A stretch of DNA of 64,000 nt, taken from assembly GCF_000499845.2 (NCBI RefSeq), contig NC_023750.2, positions 34,116,823-34,180,822 on the forward strand. The letters run 5' to 3'. Below are positions 37,021 to 48,131 of this stretch, piece after piece (position 1 is the stretch's first letter; every line of letters starts with the position of its first letter). The stretch comes from Phaseolus vulgaris. Its lineage: Eukaryota > Streptophyta > Magnoliopsida > Fabales > Fabaceae. The notes under the pieces are model-generated. The model saw only the letters and a list, made by a program, of their open reading frames with translations, had not been told where the DNA came from and ran no database searches. Made by a program: the position numbers and the translations under genes.

Positions 37021-39108
37021 TTCCTTACTCTGTGGGTATTGTGACTGAACTGCTTCCATCACATTGATTGTATCCTCAAGGCATTTTTATGAAGGATTGA
37101 AGGATTTTCTTCCGTGCACATCAGTGTAGTATCAACATTTGTCACATTAATGGATAAGGTCTACAAAATTTGTGTAAATCTACTCATGGTGGTAAACTTT
37201 CTATTCACTTCTTTTTATTTTTCATTATTTTTTAATTCAAACAACTTCACTCTCGAGTGACTTTGTTCCCTTTCCATTCTTTTTCTCACTACTTAAAAAA
37301 AACAAAACGTCTAATCATATGTAAAAATTGTCTTTGTTTTATCCCATACACGTATGATGAAACATCTAAGAAGATAACTATTAAAAACAAAGTGAATTGT
37401 TATTAATGATATGAAGGTAGAGAACATGAGTTGACTCCAATGAATGTGCAACTGTGCAGGGCCCGAGCACATGCAAGAATTTGGACAAACACCAACTCCT
37501 CACTGCCTCTGCTGTGCCCTTGTCTGGACGATAGCATAATAGGGACACTCTTATTTTTCCACATTTTGTCCATATATAGGATTTGCTTTGCAACAGGACC
37601 ATGCATGGATCTTACTTTAATAACATACCTACCACTTCATCACATTTCTCTTATGCTTTTAACCATAATATAACACTCTACCAAAAATTATATATTCACA
37701 CATGTTTCAATATCATTCTTTCTTTATTCACACTTCTCACAAACAATCTACCTTGTGTTGTATTTTTAATTGCTTCATACTCTCAATTATTTTAACTTAC
37801 TTCCTTTCTATTCTTAAGTTTTTGTTTCAATCTTTTATTAGGTCAAACTTGTAGAAATCCTTCTTTTGATTTCTTTTTTTAGCATACAATTAATATATAT
37901 TCACTAGTGTCGTCGTGTTATTGATGTTTTGTATCAGTGACTACAATTGTTACTCTCGTTTATATGTTTACTCTCACCCATTTAATGATTTTTTTTTACC
38001 AAATTGTTCTCTTAATAACATGAACAATATCTTATCTAAATATCTCTTGAATATTATAAATTAAAAAAAACTTACTATCAATAAATCATGAACAAATTTA
38101 TATAATTAAGAAATTATAATATCACTTTTAATCCATTACCTTTTAGACATAAATTTATAAGTTTTCTTCTATACATGTTACTCAAATCATACTTAAACTT
38201 CTAATTATACTAAAAAAGAGGTATTTTATTGTATAATTTAAAGTGTGATTTTATAAAAAAAAGTTTGAAAAAAAAAATCAGTGAACTTTTAACAAAATCT
38301 AGCACCATGTGATGTTCGTGCACGGGTGACTTTAGTTCCGGATATTTGTAAAGAGTGTTAAAATATATTAAATTATTATTTTATTATTTAAACCAACTTA
38401 AAAAAATTTAAACTTAATAAATTATTATTTTTAAATAACAATTGGTTATGAATTCAATAATAGTAAAATTAAGTACTAGTACAACATTTTAGTTTATAAT
38501 ATTAGGAGATTATGTTTAAACTTATTTCAACATTAAAAAATCAGTTTTGCAAAATGTTTGCAGTTATTTATAATTTTTTTTTCATTTGATTATGTTACTC
38601 TATAAATAATATAAGTATGTAAATTGATTGAGAGAGATTAATAACAAGATATAGTAGATAATTTTTTATTTAAATTAGCTATTACTTTTTTTCAATTGTA
38701 ATAATTTCATAACACTTAAAAATTCCATGATATTAATTCATGTACAATCATAAACACACTCCAATCATTTAAGTTATTTAGATTAAATATAAGTTTTCAG
38801 TACTAAAGTATTATTAAATTATATTTTAATTGTGATTTAATCTTATTTTAAAAGTGAGCACACGCACAAGTACTTATTTTATCCTATTATCACATACTAC
38901 ATTCTCTATCAACTAAATGCCATGTAATTTTTCACTTTATAGGAACAATAGTCTCAACAAATCAATAACTTGAAAAACAAAATCACACCCATATTTAAAA
39001 AATAGACATGGTCTAACTCATTACTTCTCAATATGTATATGTTTTTCTAACTTTGAAAAAAAATAACTAAATAAATATTAAATTTTTAATGAAAACCTCG
39101 CATCAATT

Positions 39109-39112
<4 letters not shown>
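37021..39112. other. Intergenic; includes one GC-richer island
   Basis: Mostly AT-rich and featureless. The island at about 37430-37610 has a balanced composition and is discussed as a finding; no product is assigned. Confidence 0.4.

Positions 39113-39151
<39 letters not shown>
39113..39151. repeat. (TA)n microsatellite
   Basis: About 19 uninterrupted TA dinucleotides. Confidence 0.95.
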
Positions 39152-39153
<2 letters not shown>

Positions 39154-40049
39154 TATTTAAAAAGGGTTATTCTTTTAAGTGCTTCATTAGATAGTGTTAA
39201 GTACGGAAAACAAATTTGAAAGGTAAAATGTTTAGGATACCAAAAAATTGAGTTCTAGAATTCAAGGATTTAGTTGTTTCTTAACTTTCTGAAATTTCGA
39301 TAATATCGCTAAACTAGTTAAGGATGTCACCCTATTATTGGCATATTTAACTAAAGGGAGACTAACTCTTACCTAAGGCTTAGACCATAAACTTCTCTAA
39401 CCTTTAATTTACTTTACTATGAGGTGTTCCATTCACCATGTACTTGACCAAACAAGGATCGACCCCTAAGTTTGGGACGGTACACAACCTCCCAACCTTG
39501 AGCCGAATAAGGCGAAAAGCCTGAAAAAGTATTCTAGAAACCTCTTATGTGGATACTCAAACATCACATACACGTGAGTCTTTAAAACCGTACTGTCACG
39601 TCGTTTCAAAACTTTGCGCCTACTTGAATGGTCCCTCCATGTGTAACGTTTTGCTTGGCACATTGGATTGAGCGATTATGAAACACTATTTTATCTTTGT
39701 GTCGTTTCACATGGCATTATTTCAAATGGTTTAAATGTAAGGGTTTCTATTTCACTTTCCTCTTTCTTCATTCTAGAGCAATGTTCACTTTGAGTTTCTC
39801 TTCCTCTCAAATATGTATTGTTCTTTCTCTTCACTTGTTGCTTGTACTCTTTTGTATTCCCATTTTGTTTCTGAAATTACCCTATCATTTTTGTTTTTCT
39901 TTTCTAGATTCATTTTACCTTTGAAATTGTTTTCCATTTTTCTGATTATTTTCAAGTTTTTGTTTCGCTTTTGAGATCGTCTTTTGTTTCTACTGGTCTT
40001 TTCTAGAATTTTACTTGAGATTAAGGTTTAAAGTTCTTAACCTCTATCA

Positions 40050-40390
40050 ATGGCTACTTATGATGTGTCCTACCCCGGGGAAACAATGAAACTCCTTAGG
40101 GAGACATCAAGGTATACTTGTTTAAAGAAGGTCAAGACTTTTTGCAATCTTCAAGCGATTAGAAAGACTAATGAGAAAGGCGTGGGAATTCAAGCTTACA
40201 ACCTGGACGAGTCGGTTTGCAAGAATGAACTCAACAATGTAAAGAGTAGGTTTTGCTTTTTTTTATGATACTGTTTCGACCTCTATCATACCCTAAATTC
40301 CTCTAAGAAGGAAGTGCTCACAATGTACAATATTTCCCCATTCAACTACATTGTAACAACTACATGTTTCTTTGTGCTTTCCATAGATTA
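40050..40390 (+). pseudogene. Possible decayed extra-ORF fragment of a gypsy element
   Basis: An ATG in good context (tcaATGGc) opens a 72-codon reading frame, MATYDVSYPGETMKLLRETS and on, behind a pyrimidine-rich leader. After a stop and a frame change the text reads DTVFDLYHTLNSSKKEVLTM and then YNISPFNYIVTTTCFF. This weakly resembles the segment around DIAPAQLHPNGWAFVRAY of the antisense ORF at 41477. It could be a remnant of a second, related element; the resemblance is short and may be chance. Confidence 0.3.
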
Positions 40391-40472
40391 TTGATAAGTG
40401 CCAATGTGTAGTATTTATAATTGAGAAAATTGAACACTTTGGAACTTAGTTGTTGCTTAATGTCAGAAAATT

Positions 40473-40680
40473 CACTACAAGAAAAATTCAATTTATCTAC
40501 GGAAGAAATCCGTAGGTAACAGCCAAAATCCGTAGGTAAATCAACATTACTTACGGATTACCTACGGAAAAAAATCCGTATGTAATGTGGGCGTCAATAA
40601 TATATCTACGCATAATGTGTCCGTGGGTAACGAAAACAGCAATTACCTACGAAATGCAGTAGGTAATGTTAATATACTTT
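40473..40680. mobile_element. Left terminus of a CACTA element
   Basis: It starts CACTACAAGAAAAATTCAAT, followed by at least six subterminal motifs of the type tacctacggat or atccgtaggtaa in both orientations. This is dense CACTA subterminal structure. No right terminus was found before the microsatellite at 40905, so the element seems truncated. Confidence 0.6.
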
Positions 40681-40794
40681 ATTTTTAAAATTTTAATTAT
40701 TATTTGAATCTTTTTTTTTTTATTTTCAATTATTTAAATATATTGTTTGCCAATTTTTATATATGATGTGGGAGATACAATTAATGTTAAAACT

Positions 40795-40900
40795 AAACTG
40801 CAGCAGGTGGAACTCGAAGCCAAGTCCCTTAAGGAATGTCCATAAAAACTTTAACCACTACACCAATCAAGTTTTGTTGTCATGTTATGATTATTATTAT
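40795..40900 (-). repeat. tRNA-like (A box/B box) repeat, copy 1
   Basis: On the minus strand TGGTGTAGTGG (40865-40855) fits the Pol III A box and GGCTTCGAGTTCC (40822-40810) is close to the B box, with spacing like a tRNA gene. A clear relative lies at 63178-63262 on the plus strand. It does not fold as a complete cloverleaf by eye, so it is called a tRNA-derived repeat rather than a tRNA gene. Confidence 0.5.
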
Positions 40901-40904
40901 ACTT

Positions 40905-41435
40905 ATGAGTATAATTATCAATGTTAATATAATTAATAAAATAAAAATTAGTAACATTATTCATATATTTAATATCATTATTATTATTATTAATATTGTT
41001 AAATATTTTTAATATTATTAAATATTCTTAATATTAATAAATATTCTTAAAATTATTCTATTTTGTTAGTATTATTAACTATTATTAAATATTAAATATT
41101 ATTAATATTATTAAATATTATTAATATTATTAATATTATTAATATTACTAAATATTATTAATAATATTAAATATTATTAATATTATAAAATATTATTAAT
41201 ATTATTATATATTATTTAAATATTATTAATATTATTAAATATTATTATTATTAATATTATTAAATATTAAATATTATTATTATTAATATTATTAACTATT
41301 AAAAATTATTAATATTATTAAATTTTATTAATAGTATTAAATATTATTAATATTATTAAATATTATATATTATTAAATATTATTAATATTATTAAATATT
41401 ATTAATATTATTAATATTATTAATATTATTACAAA
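40905..41435. repeat. Long imperfect (ATT/AAT)n microsatellite
   Basis: Over 500 bp of attattaatattattaaat-type repeats. It directly abuts the tRNA-like repeat on one side and the leader of the antisense ORF of element B on the other. Confidence 0.9.
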
Positions 41436-41476
41436 CTCTCATCTCTTCCCCTTTTCGTCTTCTTGCAACTTTTCTG

Positions 41477-43860
41477 ATGGCTCGCTCCAAAGTTACACCA
41501 AACCCTCCTCCATCTCCTCGCAACCCTCCGATGAAAACTCGTAAGGCCAACCCTTCCTCCTCCCGCGTCCCCCCAAGGGATCCTAACGTCCCTTCGAGCC
41601 AGGTCATGAGACCTGCGTCTTCTCGACATAGCCAATCACAGCCAAACCCACCTCACACCAGCGCAGTTGTGAGGTCCCTTCCAGACTACAAGCAACTATA
41701 CCCTTGGGCCTCTTCAGCTTTGCTGGTCGAGACTTCCTCCATCAACACCGACCGCGACATCCTCCGCCTCCAGAAAGGTGACCAGGATCACCTCTCTTTC
41801 AGCAAAGAACACGATGACAAGGTATCTGTGCGTCCTTGTCCTCCCGGAGGACTTATTTGCACCGATAACCAAGGGAGCGACGATGTCCCGTTTTGCTTCG
41901 TCTACGCCACGACGTTCAAGAAGGTCAAACTCCGATTCCCTTTTACCCGCTTCGAGAGGGAGCTCCTAACCGAGCTTGACATTGCCCCCGCCCAGCTTCA
42001 TCCCAACGGCTGGGCGTTTGTCCGGGCTTACCAGATCATCTGCGCGCACTTGGGACATCCAGCTTCAGTGGACATGTTCCTCTACCTGTTCGAGGACAAG
42101 AACCCGGGCGATCGTCAATGGGTTAGCCTCAACGGGGTCGCTGGGAGGTCCATACTCTCCATCTTCCAGCAATCCTATAAGGACTGGAAAGGGAAGTTCG
42201 TGCGCGTCTGCTGCAACGCCCGAGACCCTACCCTCCTCGACGGATTTCCCTTGTATTGGGTGAACAAGGGAAAGAAAGAGTCCAGCTTCAGGAGGGCTAG
42301 GGGGCTAGAAAAGATGAAGAGCTCGACAGGGACTTATGAAACTTCTGGAAAGGAGTTGCCTCCTCCAACGTGACCTTGCCCACCTCTTCCATCATCGCCT
42401 TTGAGTTCTTCGAAGACCAGCTGGATGTCCACATAGGTTTGTCTTTAAGTTCTATCCCTGGCTCGAATTCGCCTAACTGTGTGTTTACTTTGGTGCCGCT
42501 GTTCTGGTTAACGCATAGTTTTAACTTATTCCATGCATTGACTTACACTGCTTATTTTCCTATGCTTCGTCGACTGTTGAATCTCTGTATTGGTTCATAA
42601 TTGTTGGTGTCTTTATGCAGATATGATGCTAGGGAAAGATAGGATGGCTGAGCTGCGCACCATAGCTAAACTCCACAAACTTGCGGCGGGCTCTCAAACC
42701 GTCCCCAACTCCGTCGCAGAGATCGCCGCTGCCCAAGGCCAGTCTTCACCAGTTGATCCGTCCAACGCTGCTGCTCTTCCTGCCCCTGAACAGAAGAATA
42801 TACCACCCCAAAAGGCTAAGAGGAAAGCCCCCAGGGTCGTGTCGGACGATGAGGCGGATGAGAGCACCGAGGACGAGCTAATCTGCAAACGAAAAAGGAG
42901 AGTTCCAACAGAACCACCAGCTGCCGAGGCCGCCCTTCCCAACTATGTCGAGAATCCCCCCAGCGCCTCCACTCCCTTTGAGTCCGCTGGGGACGTTCTC
43001 GCCTCAAACACCTCGGCCGCCGAAGCTGCGCCTGAGCAGCTTGCTGATACGCAAGCTTCCTCCCAAGCTGCCACAGAACATCCCGCCTCACCGCCTCGCC
43101 TCGAGGCTCCCCTCGCCATCCAACCTTGCGAGGGCGGCGGTGAGCACTAACCCTCAGCTCCTCCCTCGGCCCCAAGCCTTCCTGCTCCTCTCCAAGAGGC
43201 CTTGAAGTCTTTCACCGTGCGCCTACACGCCATGGTCTACGGGTGCCTTCCTCAAATCGTCGATGAAGGGTTAAAAGACTCTTTGGAAAAATTCGAGCTT
43301 GACAACTGCGTCCATCAGGAGGTGGCGAGCACCGCGATAGCCGAAGCTGAAAAAGCCAAGTGCGACATGCTGATGCAAGGCTTAGAGTTCTCGCGGGTCG
43401 AAAACGCTCTCAACGAAGAGCTCCGAAGCTTGCGTAAGGACAAAAAGGAACTGCACCGGAAACTGCACGACAAGCTTCAGGATGCCGTCGAGTTGGAGAG
43501 CAAGCTCGTCCCCCTGAGGGAGAAAATTGCCACGCTAGAGGAGGCCCAAAGAGCTAACGCCAAAAAGATGGCCAATCTGGAGAAGAGGTCGACTGAGAGG
43601 GAGACCCTTCTGGGAAAGGTCGAGCAAGATCGGGATAAGGCCTCCAAAGAATTGAGCGAAACTGCTGCCGAGCTTGCCTGAGTTCGTGAAGAAAACAGCG
43701 GGTTCAAGACGAAGATCGACGAGCTTTAGCTTGAAGCTGCCCAAGTTCTCACCTCCGGCTTTGGAGCAGTTCGCTTGCAAATATCCCGACCTCGACCTCT
43801 TCGAGTTCTCGGTGTATAACGAAGTGGTGGATGGCAAGATCATGCCTCCGACTTAACTGC
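41477..43860 (+). pseudogene. Antisense extra ORF of element B (gypsy-type transposon protein, PF04195-like), broken
   Basis: The frame starting at 41477 resembles the plant 'putative gypsy type transposon' proteins, with DIAPAQLHPNGWAFVRAY (about residues 169-186) as its clearest block. A frameshift near 42310-42340 and a stop follow. The sequence continues in another frame (TSSIIAFEFFEDQLDVHI) to a normal-looking intron at about 42436-42620 (gtttgt..tgcag). The second exon is a Pro/Ala-rich linker and then a long coiled coil (43202-43681). In-frame stops are at 43148-43150, 43679-43681 and near 43727. Its function in the family is unknown. It lies downstream of pol and opposite to it, and here is dead. 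Confidence 0.75.
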
Positions 43861-45257
43861 TGCTCCCACCTGCCACTTCAACTTTATCGCCCTTGAAACT
43901 CTCGTATTTAGATTTGACTTGTATGTAATAACTTTCATTCTGCTCAAACTGTTTGATATTCGTGTGCATATATATATATATATATATGGTCTTCTAATTT
44001 ATCTGTTGTGTGATCGCTTGGTATTTTTGTTCAACCCAATGCACTTCGCACAAATTGGTACTTAATTCTCTGGAAATCACCTTAACTTAAACGAGCGGTT
44101 AGTCTGTAACAATAACGTTTAACGCGAAACCACTTACTTGGCAGTAGGGCGTAAGTCGATCTTAGCATCCGAAATCTCGGCCGCCCGGTCTGCCAAAGGA
44201 CAAGCGCACTTCTACTTTATCGCCCAAAACTTCTCCGATTCGGCTCTCGCCGTGTGATCCCTTTTCTATTTCGATCTCGAAGCCGTGGGCCTTTGGCGAC
44301 GCCATTTCCCTTTTACTGAAAACGTTCCTCGCGGGGCCATCTGGTGACTTCATCTTTGCTTATCTGGAAGGAGAGCTGCCTTTCGGATCTCCCTCTACCT
44401 TCCCGAGTCTTTAACCTGAGATAGCTTATATCGTTGTCCCCTCATCTGGGGGTAGAGCCGCCTTTCGGATCCTTCTCTACCTCCCTGAGTTTTAGAACAA
44501 TGATTTAGGTGGTGAGGTGTCCTCTGCGAACCTCCCCCAACCGCCCTTAACCTCTTATTTTTAACTGGTCTTACTAGGTCAATATTGATGTTTCACTCAA
44601 GGGGAAAGGCGTCTTCTATCGACCTTCCTTTCCTATCCTTAAGATCATTAACAACTCTGACCTTTCAGTTTCCTCTTGCCTGAACTCACTCGAGGGTGAG
44701 AAGGGCTTTCTCTGGTGCCTCAACTTGCCCAGGGGCTACATCTCCTCCCCCCCGGATGCACTGAGGGCTTTCAACTTGCCTCAATTTGCTTATGCAAAGA
44801 GGTCTTGTAATCTGCTCTTGCCTGTGCTCGCTCAGGGCGAGGAGGACTTTAACTCTTTTCTCGCCTACGCCCGCTCGAGGCGAGGAGGTCTTTTTAATCT
44901 CTTCTCGCCTACACCCGCTCGAGGCGAGGAGGTCTTAAAAACTTTATCTTATACCTCCGATCGCCAGCCGGCGATGAGGGTTTTAGAACTATGTGCTTTA
45001 AAACTTTGCGCTGAATGCATGCGATCTGAATTCGCCGTTGTTTTAAATTTCGCAAGGGCATAGAAGTTTCTTTTCGAAAACTAAAAAAACGATAAGCATG
45101 CAAACTTAATAACTTGGAAACTTTGATAAAATTCAAAACCTTTTTTATTGGGTGACCTCGTTAAAAACCCTACTTAGGGAAAAAGAGTGCCCCCTTGAAA
45201 AACTGTTCAAACCGAAACATCCTCAACTGTTCAAGATAATTGCTACTTACAATGCTT
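43861..45257. other. Spacer of element B between integrase end and antisense ORF
   Basis: Non-coding on both strands. It contains a (TA)n run at about 43967-43987 and two near-repeats of gctgcctttcggatct at about 44372 and 44458. A tandem array lies at 44670-44940. Near 45150-45195 the phrase gggtgacctcgttaaaaacc is of a type seen after integrase in such elements. Confidence 0.5.
44670..44945. repeat. Degenerate tandem array, period about 44 bp
   Basis: The clearest units start at 44859 and 44903 (tctcgcctacgcccgctcga with ggcgaggaggtctt, period 44). More diverged units with cgaggaggac or gtgagaagggc precede them. Lies in the element B spacer. Confidence 0.65.
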
Positions 45258-47079
45258 TAACTGTAATAAAACTTGAGATGGGTGGCGTTCCAAGTGCGAG
45301 GAATCACCCCTCCTTCCAGCGTCTCCAAGCGGTAGGCGTTGTTCCCGAGTGCTTCGGTTATTTTGAACGGTTCTGTCTACTTGGGCGACAATTTGTTCTC
45401 CATCTCATACTGATGGGCCTTCCTCATCACCAGGTCGCCATCCCTGAACTGCCTTGGTCTTATTCTAGAGTTGTACTTGCGTTCAACTCTTCTCTTTACT
45501 GCCTCAGCCTTCACCCGTGCTTCCTCCCCGACCTCATCCAGCAAATCCAGGTTCATTCTACTTTCTTCGTTCGAGTCTTCTGCCACGAAGTTCTGGAATC
45601 TCGGCGAGCTTTCCTGGATTTCGACTGGAATCATCGCGTCGCATCCATACACTAAGCTAAACGGGGTTTCATGGGTTCCTGATTGCTCAGTGGTGTGATA
45701 TGCCCATATTATGCGAGGAACTTCTTCAGCCCAAGACCCCTTGGCCTTTTCCAACCTCCTCTTCAAGCCTCTTAGCAGAACTCGATTAGCTGACTCCACT
45801 TGCCCATTCGTTTGCGGGTGCTCACAGAAGCAAACACCTGTTGCGTTCCGATGTCCTCGCACAGCTTCTTCAATAGGTGACTTGCGAATTGAGTCTCATT
45901 ATCTGATACTAAACGCTTGGGCACACCAAAGCGACACACAATATTCTTCCACACGAAACTCTGGATTTTGTGCGTGGTGATCTGGGCTACTGGTCCTGCT
46001 TCAATCCACTTCGTGAAGTACTCGATGGCGACAACCAAATACTTCATTTGCCTTATCGCTAACGGGAAGGGTCCCAGAATATCGATTCCCCACGTGTGGA
46101 ATGGCCAGGGGCTGTAGATTGACTTTAACTCTTCTGGGGGCGCCTTGTGCCAATCGGCGTGCTGCTGGCACTGCTTGCAACGCTGGACATATCTCTTGCA
46201 ATCTTCCCTCATTGTGGGCCAGTAATAACCTGTACGGACAGTCCTTGTTGCCAGAGCTCGACCCCCGATGTGGCTCCCACAAATCCCTTCATGGAGCTTG
46301 GCCATAATTCTCGTGCACTTCTCTCCGTGTACGCATACAAGAAGAGGGTGTGTAAACCCGAACCTGTACAACTCACCATCGATGAGGGTAAACTTGCTGG
46401 AGTTCTTCTTCATCTTTCTGGCCTCCGTCGAGTCCATTGGGTGCACGCCATCCACCATGTAGCATTGGTATGGCGTTATCCATGTATCTGGTTCGTGGAT
46501 AGCGCAAACTTGCATCGTTCTTACCTCTTCCGCTGGGCACGCTTTGACCCTCGGTGTCCTCAAAGTTTCCTGCGTTAGGGATCTATGGCTCCTCGCCGTC
46601 CTTTCCATCGACCTGCAAATGTGAAGGACCTGGTGATCCGCGACAAAAGCCCGAGGTGTCTTCAAAGTTTCTTGTATGACGGTCCTCTGCCTGCCCCCCT
46701 TGCCCGAACTGGCGAGCTTGGCCAGCAATTCAGCTCGGGCATTCTGCTCTCTCGGAACGTGTATCACTTCAAACAGAACAAAAGACCTCCTTAACTCTCG
46801 CACGTACTCCAAGTAGGCTGCCATCTGCGGGTCCTTGGCTTGAAACTCGCCGGTTACCTGTCCAGTGACCAACAACGAGTCACTCTTGGCCATCAGTACC
46901 TTTGCTCCCATCTCCTTTGCTAAAAGAATTCCGATGATCAGGGTCTCATACTCCGCTTGATTGTTGCTTGCTTTAAAGGCGAACCTCAAAGATTGCTCTA
47001 TCAACACACCGTTGGGTCCCTCCAAAATAACCCCAGCCCCGCTACCCAACTGGTTAGACGATCCATCCACCGAGAGCAC
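45258..47079 (-). pseudogene. Element B second RNase H and integrase, broken
   Basis: The minus strand starts with LSVDGSSNQLGSGAGVIL, an RNase H fold that comes after the normal one, as in Tat elements (the extra aRH domain). The integrase zinc finger follows (HEGICGSHIGG, then CKRYVQRCKQCQQHA). Next is the catalytic core with WGIDILGPFP, then LVSDNETQFAS. A frameshift near 45825-45850 separates this from the block with HPQTNGQVESANRV and the C-terminal part. A TAG replaces a conserved Trp codon near 45377. The frame before it is closed by a TAG at 47104. Inactive. Confidence 0.8.
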
Positions 47080-47103
47080 CCAACGAAAATCATCCCCGGC
47101 GTT

Positions 47104-48131
47104 CTATATTGTTTCGGAGGATAGCTCGACCATAAAGTCAGCGAAGACTTGGCTCTTGATCGGTCCCCGGGGCTCATACTTGATATCAAATTCCGACAAC
47201 TCCACCGCCCATTTCACCATCCTCTCAGCCACATCTGGTTTCTTCAAAACCTTCTGGATGGGTAAGTCAGTCATCACCAACACTGTAAAGCTCTGGAAGT
47301 AATGGCGCAGCCTCCTTGCTGAGAACACAACCGCCAGCGCTGCTTTCTCCAAAGCCTGGTATCTTACTTCTGGGCGCTGCAACACCTTGCTAACAAAATA
47401 GATGGGTCTCTGGACTTGATCTTGATCCTGAATAAGCACCGCACTTATCGCCTTCTCAGTTATGGCAAAATATAACCTGAGGGGCGTTGCCACTTGAGGT
47501 TTAAACAGAACCGGCGGGCTCGCCAAGTACTCTTTAAGCTTGACAAAAGCTTCTTCGCACTCCTTTGTCGAGACGAACCTGTTATTCCGCTTCAAGCATT
47601 GGAAATAGGGGTGGCCCTTCTCTCCACTGGCGGACACGAATCGAGATAGGGCGGTCATCCGACCCGTAAGCTGTTGCACCTCCTTTACAGTGGTAGGACT
47701 CCTCATCACCAGAATGGCGGCATATTTTTCGGGATTTGCCTCGATTCCCCTCTTCGACAAGAGGAAACCCAAAAATTTTCCTGCCTCCACGCCAAAAATA
47801 CACTTCTCTGGGTTTAGTTTCAGCTTGTACCTGGCTATTGTGGTGAACAACTCTTCTAGGTCAGTGACGTGCCTGCTCTTTTCCAGGGATGTTACGACCA
47901 TGTCGTCAACATACGCTTGCACATTCCTTCCGAGCATAGGGGCGAGTACCTTGTCCATTAGCCTCTGGTACGTGGCCCCCGCATTCTTCAGCCCGAAGGG
48001 CATCACTTTATAGCAGTACCACGACCTTTCTGTCATGAAAGCGATCTTTTTCTCGTCCATGTGATGCATCTTAATCTGGTTGTATCCTGAGAAGGCATCC
48101 AAGAAGCTGAGCAACTTACACCCTGACGCAC
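47104..48131 (-). pseudogene. Element B reverse transcriptase and RNase H, C-terminal portion
   Basis: Starts at the insertion point of element A and carries FLDAFSGYNQIKM, then VMPFGLKNAGATYQRLMDK and the catalytic YVDDMVV, then RNase H text such as LRLYFAITEKAISAVL and KAALAVVFSARRLRHYF. The matching N-terminal portion lies on the far side of element A at 55889-56070. A TAG at 47104 breaks the link to the second RNase H. An apparent N-terminal extension on the minus strand beyond 48131 is antisense element A LTR, not protein. Confidence 0.85.
48127..48131 (+). repeat. Target site duplication cgcac (left of element A)
   Basis: The same five bases recur at 55889-55893 directly after the right LTR. 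Removing the element and one copy restores a continuous reading frame in element B at this point. Confidence 0.95.

Noticed and set aside
37481..37520. miR408-like core cactgcctct
   Set aside because: Only about ten bases match and I could not find a complementary arm giving a clean precursor hairpin.
45152..46794. Plus-strand ORFs of 60-167 aa opposite the element B integrase
   Set aside because: They are antisense shadows of pol; no independent protein features.
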